Origin: Plantago ovata
Lineage: Eukaryota > Streptophyta > Magnoliopsida > Lamiales > Plantaginaceae
DNA: 64,000 nt
Reading direction: 5' to 3'
NCBI GenBank assembly: GCA_028274465.1
Contig: CM051458.1
Coordinates: forward strand, 19,669,566-19,733,565
Below are positions 47,998 through 58,981 of the stretch, one piece after another; the first letter of the stretch is position 1, and each line of letters starts with the position of its first letter. Both the position numbers and the translations under genes were made by a program. A model generated the notes under the pieces. That model ran no database searches and was not told where the DNA came from. It saw nothing but the letters and a program-made list of their open reading frames with translations.

Positions 47998-50075
47998 ATG
48001 GCTCCCAAGAGACAGTTATCTAAGTCCTCAAAATCGTCAAAGGTTGACAGTGCTGAAACACGCACTGCTCCGGTGACTGCTCCGGTGACTACTCTGACCC
48101 CAGACACAACGAAAGTTGTGTTGAAAAACGACCGAATCACTGTAAAACCTATGCCTCCGTCATATCTTGACACTGCAAAGTGTGAGATGTTGATGCAATG
48201 GGGAGGGTTTGCAAAAGAAAAGTACATTAGGTACTTTTATGAACAAGAACTTGATGACCAAAATGAAGAGGCGCTTGAGTTCATCAAGCAGCAAGGCCTC
48301 ATGAACTTTATCTCTGCTCGCACTAAGCAAGTGAGCATGATTGATACTATGGAATTCTACAACAATGCAGAAATCCAGTCCCTTACAGACAGTAATGGAG
48401 TCACTGAAAAAGTGATCCTTACTTATGTTCAGAACACGCAAATCGTCCTGAAATGGACTGATTTAGCGGAGATTTTTCAGATTCCAACCACTGGAACTGA
48501 AGATGACGTCACTGCTTCTGACGAAGAAATTGAAGCTTTCTACAGTGACGTCAGAAATGCAAAGATGAAGAAAGGCGAGATAGCTCCCGTGACTTGGACA
48601 AAGCACGTTAAGAGAAAGCATCTCTGCCATTCACTTGGTCTAGTAGCTCTGCTACTGATAAAAGTTCTTGACTCCCAAGTTGGAGGAATTGACCAAGTAG
48701 GCCTGAGAAGATGGCCATTGCTGATGCATATCTATGAAAATAAATCGGAACTTAACTGGGCTAAGTACATTTTCAACAGGCTTGTTGATTGTGTTACTAA
48801 GTTTAAGGTAAAGGTAGAAGACAACAAGGTCTCACCTTCCTTTCCAGTTATGTATGGAATCAAGATATGCTATATCCTTGAACATTTCAGGATTCAGCTA
48901 AGAAACCCATTGCCAATCAAGAAATCTGTGTGCAATGTGGGAAGATCTTTCTACAAGCAGAATGTACCTAAGATTGCTGGAAAGAAAACCAAGAAGACAA
49001 CAACTGCAAATGTTGTCAGCACAAGCCAGCAAGAAAGGTATACAACAGCTGCAGATGTTACCACTCAGCAACTTAGAGATGAAACTGCTGTTGGTGGTGG
49101 TAACACAAATGAAACTGCTGTAGAAAATCAACAAGGTACGTGTACAACACCGTTGCTGAAAATGCAACAATAGATGACTCTGGGAAACTGGAGAAATCTA
49201 AAAAGAAAAAGAGGAAAGCTGATGATGACACTCAGACTGCAGCGTCATCAGCAAATCCCGTACCTAAGAGGAAACGGACAAGTAACAAAAGAAAGAAGAC
49301 ACTGGCTTCTCAGTCAGTCCCTAATGTCCAAGACTCCTCAGTCAATTCCCAGACAAATGCTGAAACGCATTTGCCAGTAGATGTTGCTGAAGTAATTACT
49401 GAAACATATATCAGCAATGTTGAAGTGTTTGCGGAAGCCTTCAACAATCAACTTAACGTTGATAACTCTACTGAGAATAGACCACAAGGCAGTGGAAATG
49501 AAATTCCTGCCCAAGTCCCAGATATCTACATTGTAGATAATCTAGATGATCAAAACATGGAACCAGTAAGCGACATTGCTGCTGATCTGCAAAGAGCGGC
49601 ACTTGCTGATGCTGCTGAAAAGATGGTTGCTGAACAAGCAACTCATCAAGTTGCTGAAACCCAGCTTGCTGATGGACCAGTTGCTGAAATAGCAATGGTT
49701 CCAGTTCCTGAAGTTGCTGAAACTCAAGAAGCATTATTCAAAGACGCATCTCTTGATGCTGAGAATACTGGCCCAAGTTCACCCAAGACTTCAATTGACA
49801 AAGTCCAGCTTGTACTGGAAGATTTAAGCAAACAAATGGAGTTGGAGATTGAAGAATCATCCAACAAGTCAATTGATCTCTTCATGACAAGCAGTGAGCT
49901 TAAAGGTCAAGATGCTTCTGCTCAACTTGTCAATTCAGAGACAAGGGAGATTGCTGAAACCGCACAGCTTTCTCAGTTAGAGCAAAATCAGAAGTCTGCT
50001 GAAGAAACAGTCCAAGAAGCTGAAGAAACTGTTAATGCTGAAAGGACTGAGCCACAACCTGTCCTTCCTCAGCAG

Positions 50076-50150
50076 GTAGTTAATTCAACCATCAGTAAAA
50101 CTTCAAATTCTGAAAATTGTTCTTTTGCTAAAATTATTCTTTCTCTACAG
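50076..50150 (+). other. Intron-like segment A in ORF2
   Basis: 75 bases, CAG|GTAGTT...TTCTCTACAG|AC, phase 0. Counterpart in copy 1: 9363-9437, also 75 bases. Open if not removed. Confidence 0.5.
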
Positions 50151-50219
50151 ACTTCTCAAGATGCAAGTCAGATGGTTGCTGAAGCCTCTGCACCAGAACC
50201 AACACTCCCTGCTCAGCAG

Positions 50220-50290
50220 GTAGTTAATAATTTTGGTATAAAAACTAAGTTTGACAGCTTAGTACTTGTGTCTAATTTAATTTATTTCAG
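50220..50290 (+). other. Intron-like segment B in ORF2
   Basis: 71 bases, CAG|GTAGTT...TTTATTTCAG|GA, phase 0. Counterpart in copy 1 (9507-9578) is 72 bases. In copy 2 reading through it shifts the frame to an early stop; removing it keeps the downstream frame. Confidence 0.55.
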
Positions 50291-50368
50291 GATGAACAAA
50301 TGGAGGATGCTACTCAAGCTCCTCATGGAATGGAAATTGTACTACATGAGCTTGCTGACTCTCAGCAG

Positions 50369-50443
50369 GTAAATCATGTTTCAGATTTAAACTCTAAAAC
50401 AATTCTCCAAACCAATCCTGATCTAAATAAAATTCTTTTTCAG
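50369..50443 (+). other. Intron-like segment C in ORF2
   Basis: 75 bases, CAG|GTAAAT...TTCTTTTTCAG|GC, phase 0. Counterpart in copy 1: 9675-9749. It has the strongest splice-site resemblance of the three. Confidence 0.5.
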
Positions 50444-53400
50444 GCTCAAAAGGAGACCACTGAAGTGGTACTCATCACTGAAGATCAGCAAGTAAGTTCT
50501 GAAGAACTTTACTTGAACTTCAAGAGGACAACTTTGTCAAGAGTTGCTAAGTCCGTCAGCAACTGGCAAAGATACAGGAGAATGGACTTCTCAGATCTTC
50601 ACCTTCATCTCTCAAATGAGAAAAAGAGATCTTCACTGTAAAGCTCGAAACATTTGTCCACTCCATCCTTCCTGAAGAAATGACATATTCTCAGCAAATG
50701 AGCTCAAATCTGATTGCTCAAATAAGAGAGAATATGAAGGCCAAATTTAAGAGTGCCTCTCCAGCTGAACAAGTTGTGATGCTCAAAGGTCTTTTGTTCC
50801 TGTGGTGGCTGATCCCCACAAATTAACTGAAGAAGAGGAAGTGACAAGTGTTGCTTTGTACAAGCATGTTGAGCTAGTCATTCTGACAGATGATGAAGAA
50901 GAAGAAGAAGATGAGAACATTCCCACTGATCCCAGTGATGATGAAGGAAAGATTCTAAGGATAAGAAAGATGACAATGATGACAATCAAGGTCCAAGTCC
51001 TGGCGCTGGTGGATTGAAGTTAACAGTTGCTGAGAATACTCAATCTGACAATCAGCAAGCTGAACAACAACAATCTCAGCAAGAATCTCAACCTCCTCCT
51101 GCTGCTGCTGAAAATCAAGCACATGTACAAGGTGCTGATACTAAAGAAGAATACGCCAGAAAAAGGGCTGCCTTGAAAATGGCAAAAGTCCAGTTTCTGA
51201 TGCCAAGGTTACTGAAGAAAACCTTGAAGATGAGGATGAAGAAGATGAAGATTACCAACGAGCTCTACAAAACAGTCTCGTGATCCATGCATGGCATACG
51301 CAGGATCTGGAAATTGGTGAATCTTCAAGCCAAAATCAAAGGAAGTTCCATCCCTTCCACTTACTACTGGCGAAACTCCAGTTATTGAGTCTCAAACGTT
51401 GCCTTCAGCAACTACTCAATTAAAACTAACTACTGGCGAAACTCCAGTAATTGAGCCACAAACTCAATTGAAACAACTATCTACTGGTGAAACTCCAGTC
51501 GTTGAGTCTGAAGCGTTGCCATCAGCAACCACTCAACAAAAAGGAAGTGAAGCTACTTATAAAGGTTCTAAAGTTGCTCAACTTGATGAATCTGAGGATG
51601 ATGACGACTTGTCAGAAAATGATGACGAACAATCCAAGCGAGACCCAAAAATCGTTCAGATTCCTCCTCCTATTACATCAATGATTTAGACGATGGTCTA
51701 AGAGCCGAATTGCTGACGCGTGATGATCAGTTTGCTTCAGAAATTAAGGTTCATTCCTTAACACCTCATTTAGTGCCGTTCCCAAGAGTTGAGGAGTTTA
51801 CTCCCAGAATTCTAGCACTAAAGCAAGTCCATGATGCCTGCAAAGCTGAAGATGAGGCATTGCTTGCTGAGAGCCCACTTGACATTGGAAAGATATTGGC
51901 TACAGTGCTGAGACGCACTACAACTTTAACAATAGCTCAGAGAGACATAAGTCTTTATCACAAGAGCTATGAAGAAGATGTAAGTCAGGCGCTCAAGCTT
52001 GCAAAGAATGCTCTTGTCAAGGCTCAGAATATTATGGATGAGAAGGCCGCAACAGAGAAAAGACATGAAGAGAACATGATGAATATTCAAAAAGAGTTGG
52101 CAACAATGAACTCTGACCAACAAGCAATCATCATGAAGTATAACAGTCTCAGCACTCTTGCTGAAAATTGCAATGAGTTTTATTCTCTGCACATCACTCC
52201 GATGTTGCAATCCATGTCTAAGGGGGAAAAGAAGAACACTAGAAAAAGCAATCAAACCCCTCCTACTCCTGCTGCTGATGCGCCACTTCCATTAGAACCT
52301 CTTGCTGAAAGAGAGCAAGTTCTAAAAGACAAGCAGAATCTGAGTTAAATTCAACAAGTACCAAAAAGAGAAAAACCGCTGCTGAAACTCAAGATTTCTG
52401 TCACACTGAAAGTCATCACAATCTGAATGAAGATGATGAAGAAGATGATGACAATCAAACAATAGCTCAAGCCATAAGAGCTAGACCCTTAACAGCTATA
52501 ACTCCGTCTGGCCACTCAAGGCATTTTTCGTCTGACTCTTCAGCAAGAGATCAAGACAATGCTAAATCAAGAAGAAGAAGGCAAAGACAGGAAGAGAAAA
52601 GGCTGGCCAACATTGCTATTGGCTCCGGCATTGAATATACTAAGACCAGCAATGAGGAAACCACTCAGAATGTAATCAGGAACATTCATGGTTGCTGGAT
52701 TTTAAAGCTGGAAGACTTGCTGGTAAATGAGTTCTTTCCTACAGCCATTTTGAATCAAATGTTCAAATGGATTGAACTCAAGGTCCAAAGAAATCAAAGG
52801 GAAGAATCCCTCCCAATAAATGTTGCTGGGAGATGGTTGAATCTAGAGGTCCATGTAAGAAGAGTTGCCATTGGTAAGACATACAAGCAAGAACCAAATC
52901 TGATCAAACCACCTGGCATTGCTTACTACGCTGACCCGGTAACAAAGAAACCTAAGAAGAAACTTGGATTGATTCCTTATGAGTACTTCTATCTCACTGC
53001 TAAGGATCAAGAAGAAGATCTTCTCTGGTTAAGAAAGATTCATCCGAGAAGCATTTCAGATACACAACTTCTCCATGCCAGCAATTGGGGCATGCATTTG
53101 TGGGTAATTAACTACATGGAAATGAATACTGAAAAGCATCATCATACTGCCTGCAAAAATGCAAGAATTCTTCAACTACAAGTCCGTAGGCTTCTGGAAA
53201 ACTACGAGAAGGATTGTGTTGAATTCACTGCACATGCTGAGAAGAGTGTAAGAGAGATTTTGAGAAAATCCTCTGAAAGAGCTTAAGTCCCTGCAATAGT
53301 TTTTGTTAAAGTTTTTGTTTGCTGATTCCTTGTTATCTATGCTTTATTGTAAACTTCTTATTGATAACTTTCAGCAATGAATTCTTTTGACTCTTATTGG

Positions 53401-53531
53401 TTTTTGATTATGCAACTTACTTATGCTTACTGTTTATTTATTCAAGTATGCTTGCAGTAATCATCTGATTTATTCGACATCAGAAACCTCTAAAAGGGTA
53501 ACAATTAATTTAGCCATGGATTGCTAACATC

Positions 53532-53546
53532 AAAAAGGGGGAAATT
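53532..53546 (+). other. Polypurine tract of SIRE-like element
   Basis: AAAAAGGGGGAAATT directly before the 3' LTR, identical to the tract of copy 1. The stretch 53287-53531 before it is non-coding 3' sequence shared by both copies. Confidence 0.9.
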
Positions 53547-55240
53547 TGTTAGGAAACTTGTAATTTTGATGAGCAATTAACCATGCTAAATTAAGAACAG
53601 TCCAGTAACTAGTACTCTTAAGGTCCATAGGAATTTAGAATTTTAAGGACATTGTAAAAGATGAACGTTTGCTGATGACTTAGTTAGGTGTTAGATAAGT
53701 TATTTTCTTTGTGTATGACGTATTTTATTTTCTGAGAAGAAAATAATTTATTGACACTTTAGCGTATGATGTATTTTATTTTCTGAAAAGAAAATATCTT
53801 ATTGATGCTTAGCTTTAATGAATCTTATTTTCTGAAAATAAAATGACCTATTGAAGCATTTGCTGAAGATATATTTTGTTTTTTACAAACAAATTATTGA
53901 AGCAAATAAGAAACCGGTCAGAATCTTGAAGACTTTTGAAGATCTGAAGATTTGAAGACTTGAAGACTTGAAGCCTTGAAGATTGCTGAAGACTGGTAAG
54001 GCACGTGTATACTCAGAAAGTGGAATGTTCAGCAACAACATTGCATAAGTGAAAATCTGAAAGACAGAGTAGGTTGTGCTTGCTGAAACTGAGACTGAAC
54101 ACTTGGTGATGAACATATGTGACCTCTTGCTGAATGTACGAGAATTTGCGCTCCAATGTTACTGTTTGAATTCTATTCAAATGTGCATTTAATGCAAAGC
54201 TTACACGCGAAGGACATGAAGACTAGAAGACAAACAAAGTCGCTGCTGAAAGTACAAAAGCAAGATAGTGACATGTTAAGGAACAAAAGCCTTAGGATTT
54301 GAAATTCAAACGGCTCCTTACTTGCACTATAAATAGAGGTCATCCGGCAAAGAGTTGAAGTGTGTCAACAACGTGATCAAACTCTCACTTGTGCTTAAAA
54401 ACTCACAAACCTTCAAACACTCTTACTGCCATTGATCCGTTCCAAGACTTAAAGCTTGAAAAAGCTACTTGTGAAGAAGTAGAACAAACTCGGCTAAGAA
54501 ATTAGTTTAGTGTTCTTTCTTTCGAACAAGAACAAGTCTTGACACCAGAAACAATCAAACTTGTTTACTGCAAAGTATTCCAAGTTGTGTTTCTTAGATT
54601 ACTTGTTGTAACTGAATAAGTTATAATTAAGTCATCTCACCCCAAAACTCTCTAACTGAAAATACACCCTTTCAGGCGTTATATTCAGGGGGAACTTAAT
54701 CGAGCATAGTTTTGCTGATTAAAAGTACCAAGTTTGGTGGAGAACAAGATTGAGTTCTCTAGTTTAGGTTGGAGACAAAGCAAGTGTGGTTTGGTTTCTG
54801 TTGAATCGCTTTAGATAGGAGATTGTAAGGAACCTCAATCATATCTTAGTGGATTCAGTCCTAGAAAGGACAAAGTGGATTAGTTGAGAGATTACGCCAC
54901 TCTCAGATACCACTATAAAAGCGTTTGTGTGATTTACTTACTGCATTTAGCTTTCAGCAAATTATATCTGTTTGTACACAGTCACTCACTTCACTTGCTG
55001 AAACTCTTTACTTGCTGAAAGAGCACTTATTGTTTCATAGACTTCCGCTCTCTGATTTCAAGTATCAGCAAACCAAGCTACTGTAAAGTAACTTACGCTT
55101 GCTGAGAAAGTTAAGTATCAGCAACCTCATTACTGAAAAGTAATAAGTATTTGCTGAGAAAGTTTTTAAACGAAGAAAGTTTGAAAAGACTATTCACCCC
55201 CCCCCCTCTAGTCTTTTCTTGTTGTTTAAAGGGACCAACA
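53547..55240 (+). repeat. 3' LTR of SIRE-like copy 2
   Basis: Nearly identical to 36645-38326; one 12-base-type GAAGACTTGAAG expansion near 53960. TATA box at 54328-54335. Followed by TSD CAAGC. Confidence 0.95.
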
Positions 55241-56549
55241 CAAGCCTTACCCTAGTCTTCTCGGAATCTTCTTCATAACGTTTGAGAAAACTTTGTGTGT
55301 GATCAACCATCTTCTGCAAGTTCTCCATCAGTAGAGCCGACTTCGACTTCGGTGGCTCTTTCGGAGTGGGGTTTTCGCAGTGATCATTACCATAGTTTAG
55401 CCTACTACGGTCTTGGTTAGGTCCGTAAGTTTGGTTAGCCGGTGCATATCCTTGATTGTTGCGGTATCCTCTTCTCCAAAATCCACCTCGAGGATTCCTA
55501 CCATCTTGTCCGTAGCTAACTTCTTGAGTGCCAAACTCCGTAGCAAAGGCTTCTTCTTCTCCTCCTCGAGCCCAGTTGCCATCATCGTATGCCAGCTCCG
55601 ATCTACACATATGAGCCCCATGCCCATAATTCTTGCATATTCGGCATACTTCGTTCGAAACAGTTGTTCCGGTGGCGCTCTTGAGGACTTGCTTCAATTC
55701 GTTGGTAAAGCACTCGAATTGATCCCCATTCCCCCTGTACATAGGGGCTTCTTGAGTCGGTGGAGCTTCAGGTCCACGTCTCCTAACCATTGCTCTTGGA
55801 TCCTTGAACTGCGAACCCTTAGCAAGCCTTTCGAAAACAGCCCAGACGGCTTCTGCGGTTTCCTCCCAAATATGTCCTCGGCATTGGAAATCCACCACTT
55901 GTTGGTTCTCGAAGGTTAGTTCATTGTAGAAGTGTTGGACTAGGTCGGAAAGTTCAAAACCATGGTGAGGGCACTTGTTCATGAGATCTTGGAACCTCTC
56001 GAACGCGGTGTAGATGGTCTCATCATAGTCTTGCTTGAATCCAGTGATCTGCGCCTTAAGCGCGGTAGTCAGAGTGTGTGGGAAGTATTTCTCCATGAAA
56101 GCTGAAAAAACCTTTTCCCAAGTGTCCAGCGAGCCTGCTGGAAGAGAGCTCAGCCATGACTTGGCTCTGTCGCCAAGTCCCATAGCAAAAACCTTCATCC
56201 TCAACTCATCCGTTGTTATGTCAGCTCTGTGTCGTGGGAGTTGGTTGACGAAATCATCGATATCGTTCAAGTACCCCATCACATCTTCCCTTTATAAGCC
56301 ATAGAACCTCGGAAGTTGTTGGAATGCGTGGTTCTTGATCTCCAGATCTCGGGTTGCAGGCGAAAGAACAATCGCCGGTCCCCTCATACGATCCTTGGTG
56401 GGTTGTACCCATGCCTTCAGTGGTCTAGCTTCTGCCATTCCGTCGATTCCCTTGAAAAGGAGTCGCCTTCTTTGGTGGTAGACTCTATCGATCTCAGCAA
56501 TTGAATCAGCAAGCAGTATTCCTGCAGAACGTGTATGCGGCATACACAA
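55241..56549 (-). pseudogene. Athila-like gag
   Basis: The minus-strand frame begins at or after 56549; an internal Met near 56436 (MAEARPLKAW) is also plausible. It shows the Athila gag core: FAMGLGDRAKSWLSSLPAGS, TWEKVFSAFMEKYFP, then ERFQDLMNKCPHHGFE and HFYNEL. One in-frame TAA at 56292-56294 separates the first 85 codons from the rest. A cysteine cluster (CRICKNYGHGAHMC, about 55607-55650) is CX2CX4HX4C, a zinc knuckle. The frame is cut at 55245 by the SIRE-like LTR and continues at 36644. Confidence 0.85.
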
Positions 56550-56691
56550 TCTGTAACGGACTAGGAAAGGTGATTAGAAACAGACTAGGAAAGTAGTATC
56601 AGAGAGAGATTAAAAAGAAAAACTAAAACTAAAAGAATTAGGAATCTAAAGCTGTAAATATAAACAAATTAAACAGAAAAAAGGAGTATAG

Positions 56692-56709
56692 TCCCCGGCA
56701 GCGGCGCCA
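56692..56709 (-). other. Primer-binding site of Athila-like element
   Basis: The minus strand reads TGGCGCCGCTGCCGGGGA, three bases inside the 5' LTR. This type is generally assigned to tRNA-Asp in Athila-group elements. Confidence 0.85.
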
Positions 56710-56712
56710 ATT

Positions 56713-57986
56713 TGATGAACGGAGATTTGTCGGGTCTCGATTCAGCAAATAAAATTTGTTATTTAGCCAAAGGCAATCCACAACTACAACGAAAACCGTA
56801 GTGTAGTAGTAGAATGACTCGAGTGTCGTTCTCTCAGGACTATACTAGCTTTATCAAATCTAATTAAGAATATAAAACAGCAGATAGAAAGCAATAGGGG
56901 GTTTCAAGCAGATAATGGAGATTGGTGATAGTATGGTCCTTCTTAACATAATGGGTCGATAATCATGCATAAATTCCTCGGTCTTGCATAGAGATCTTTG
57001 AATCAATCTAGTGTCCTGTTGCATGTATTAAGCACCACGAAGATAATATGGTCTGACTTGTCAACAACTAACGTCCTAATGTGTTCCGTAATTATTCAAC
57101 ACTACGAAGATAATTGGTCTGATTGTCGACAAGTGTCCAAGTGTGCATAATGATCAATACAACATACGAGAATTTTGGTTACAACTGATCAACGAAATAA
57201 AGCAATGACACGGAGTATAATCCGCGATATAGCCATTAGCATGATTATCTTCCCTCGCTAAGAATTCACATACTACCACCAATGATATGTTTAGCTACTC
57301 ATATTATGCATGCAATCAACAGAAATCATAGAAGAAAACATATTGAAAGATAAATAAAATAAGTAGATAAAAACTGTAAGATACAAAGTTACCGAAGGTT
57401 GTCAATCTCCGGATGATTGCGATCCTACGCGCTCCAATCTGCTATGAAAAAGTATCCCCTAAGCTATGGAACTCCCAGGACAGGCCCCGGGAAGTTCCTA
57501 CCTAAAACTATAGAAAGAGGTGAGAAAGTAGGCTTGGAAAGATATGATTTTCGGAGAAAAACTTGAGCTCTATATATAGGCCCCGAATTATCTCTGGGGC
57601 GGTTCGCCTCTGGCTGGGGCGGTTCGCCCACCAATATTTCGCGGAAATTCCGCATTTTTCGACGCGGATTTGGATTTCTTCACCTTTTCGGACTCGGTTT
57701 ATGACTTCTAGTAGCCTTCTAACCTCCAGATTCGGCCCCTAGACTCCAAATCCTATCCGGAAACCTTCAGATATTCCAAATAGGCTTCTGGAACACCAAA
57801 TCCTTGTAGACTTCAATATAATTGCCCGGTAATCTCCGAATTTCAACCAAAACCTGTAAAATAAAATCTAAAGGGAAACGTGACACTATTCTAATAAAAT
57901 GTACTAAAATATAGCTAAATTAACATAGAGGATAGCTAAAATAGGTGAAAAAGACTCGAATGAAAGTGTAAAATACACATTCATCA
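56713..57986 (-). repeat. 5' LTR of Athila-like element
   Basis: Aligns end to end with 31150-32420. GGGGCGGTTCGCC dyads lie at 57596-57610 and 57616-57630, next to a TATA-like CTATATATAG box at about 57570-57580. Confidence 0.9.
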
Positions 57987-58543
57987 GTCATCATCGCAGG
58001 AATTGAGGAAGCTGCAACTGATCCAAACCCTCAAATCGATTTGGGGGAAAAATTGGGGGAAAGTAAGGACTGGCTGGAATTATCTAAAAGCTCGCCCCCA
58101 TCTAAGGTACTGCTGACTGAGAAACACAATCAAGATCACGCCGAAGGTGTCAAGATGGATGGAATCGATGATTCTATCAATAAATCACCTTCACAGAAGC
58201 AAACTGAAGAAGTCGGTGGCCTGAAGAATCCGATACCAGGAGGAGCTAAGCAAACCTACAAGGAAAACATCATGAGGGCCTCGCCGCACAGATATTTCCC
58301 GATGTGGCTTAACAAGGTGGAGGAGGATGTCAATCTGGTCCTGAAAACACATGCCACTCAGGCACAAGACAATATCCCCCTTGTTAATTGGAATAAGGAT
58401 CGATTAATTCAATTCTTTAAACCTTGGACTAAAAGTTTAATTATTCAGACAACAGGTTTAACTAGACAAGTTGATAACATAGGCAAATTTCTAGCTGGAA
58501 TTTGGAAATTAACTGTTCAACCTAATTCTATCTGGCTAGGTAA
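57987..58543 (+). pseudogene. LINE ORF1, middle piece
   Basis: Continues ORF1 through a polar, low-complexity region into the start of the DUF4283 domain found in plant LINE and retroelement gag-like proteins (about 58390-58540, IWKLTVQPNSIWLG). It is cut by the Harbinger element inside this domain. TSD TAA is 58541-58543. Confidence 0.8.
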
Positions 58544-58548
58544 GACCG

Positions 58549-58683
58549 CCTGCACCGGTGGCGGCGTGGGTGCACGGCGTCAGACGCCGCGGCATCCCGC
58601 CGCACCGGTGCAGGGACGCCGGGGCAACAGCCCCGGCGTCAGTCTCTATTTAACACCGCGTCGTCTCACGACGCGGTGTTAAA
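58549..58683. repeat. Hairpin cluster at the left end of the Harbinger element
   Basis: Perfect inverted repeats: CCTGCACCGGTG (58549-58560) with 58603-58614; GACGCCGGGGC (58615-58625) with 58630-58640; TTTAACACCGCGTCGT (58649-58664) with 58668-58683. A 7-base stem lies inside the first. GC-rich against AT-rich surroundings; probably subterminal transposase-binding or structural sequence. Confidence 0.9.
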
Positions 58684-58981
58684 CATATGGGTTGTGTTGA
58701 GGGGCTGCCTCAATGGTCCCTTTTTTAATTTTTTTTTGTTTTTTTTACTTTATTTACTTTTATACTCCAACGGACAAAAATGGCTATAACTCGAAAAATA
58801 AAAATGCAAAAAATAAATAAAATCACCAACAGCTCTATTTTTTCGAGATCTATAAATAGAGACCAATCTCGGCTATGTTTGGAGCACCCCATCTCCAGCC
58901 CCCATTTCTCTCTTAATTAAACTCAAAATACACTCTTAACATCAAAACCTCCCTTAACCCTCCATTTTTTTGTCCGGTGAG

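Larger units (their letters stand above)
47998..53286 (+). pseudogene. SIRE-like ORF2: long post-pol ORF with three intron-like segments
   Basis: ATG at 47998 (MAPKRQLSKSSKSSKVDSAE). The N-terminal globular domain (about residues 50-330; TWTKHVKRKHLCHSLGLVAL, then LRRWPLLMHIYENKSELNWA) resembles, by memory, the 'putative plant transposon protein' domain. A basic KKKKRKADDD cluster, an acidic Glu/Ala/Val/Gln-rich middle, 22-residue repeats (51361-51535), a coiled-coil-like segment (about 52020-52230) and a C-terminal domain of about 190 residues (52717-53286) follow. No signal peptide or membrane anchor is evident. Most frame breaks against copy 1 are one-base losses (about 49150, 50636, 50792, 50953). 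The place matches the env-like ORF of Sireviruses; the function is unknown. Confidence 0.7.
36645..55240 (+). mobile_element. SIRE-like Copia element, complete (copy 2), with assembly gap
   Basis: LTRs of about 1.69 kb at both ends (TGTTAGGAAACTTG...GGGACCAACA), exact TSD CAAGC at 36640-36644 and 55241-55245, primer site, gag, pol in Copia order (protease, integrase, RT, RNase H), a long extra ORF after pol, and a polypurine tract. The LTRs differ by about 1% by eye. The apparent 18.6 kb includes a 100-N gap and a 2.74-kb duplicate that are probably assembly effects, so the true length is probably nearer 15.8 kb. RT-RNase H sequence and the post-pol ORF favour the SIRE/Maximus clade. Confidence 0.9.
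31150..57986 (-). mobile_element. Athila-like Gypsy element, non-autonomous (gag-protease only), split by SIRE-like element
   Basis: Exact TSD GTCAT at 31145-31149 and 57987-57991. LTRs are 31150-32420 and 56713-57986. A primer site of the TGGCGCCG…CCGGGG type (Athila style) lies inside the right LTR. On the minus strand the internal region encodes gag and a retropepsin-like protease in one frame, followed by 3.4 kb without reverse transcriptase or integrase. Without its 18.6-kb Copia insert it is about 8.2 kb. It must have been mobilised by enzymes of an autonomous relative. The LTRs differ by roughly 2% by eye. Confidence 0.85.
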
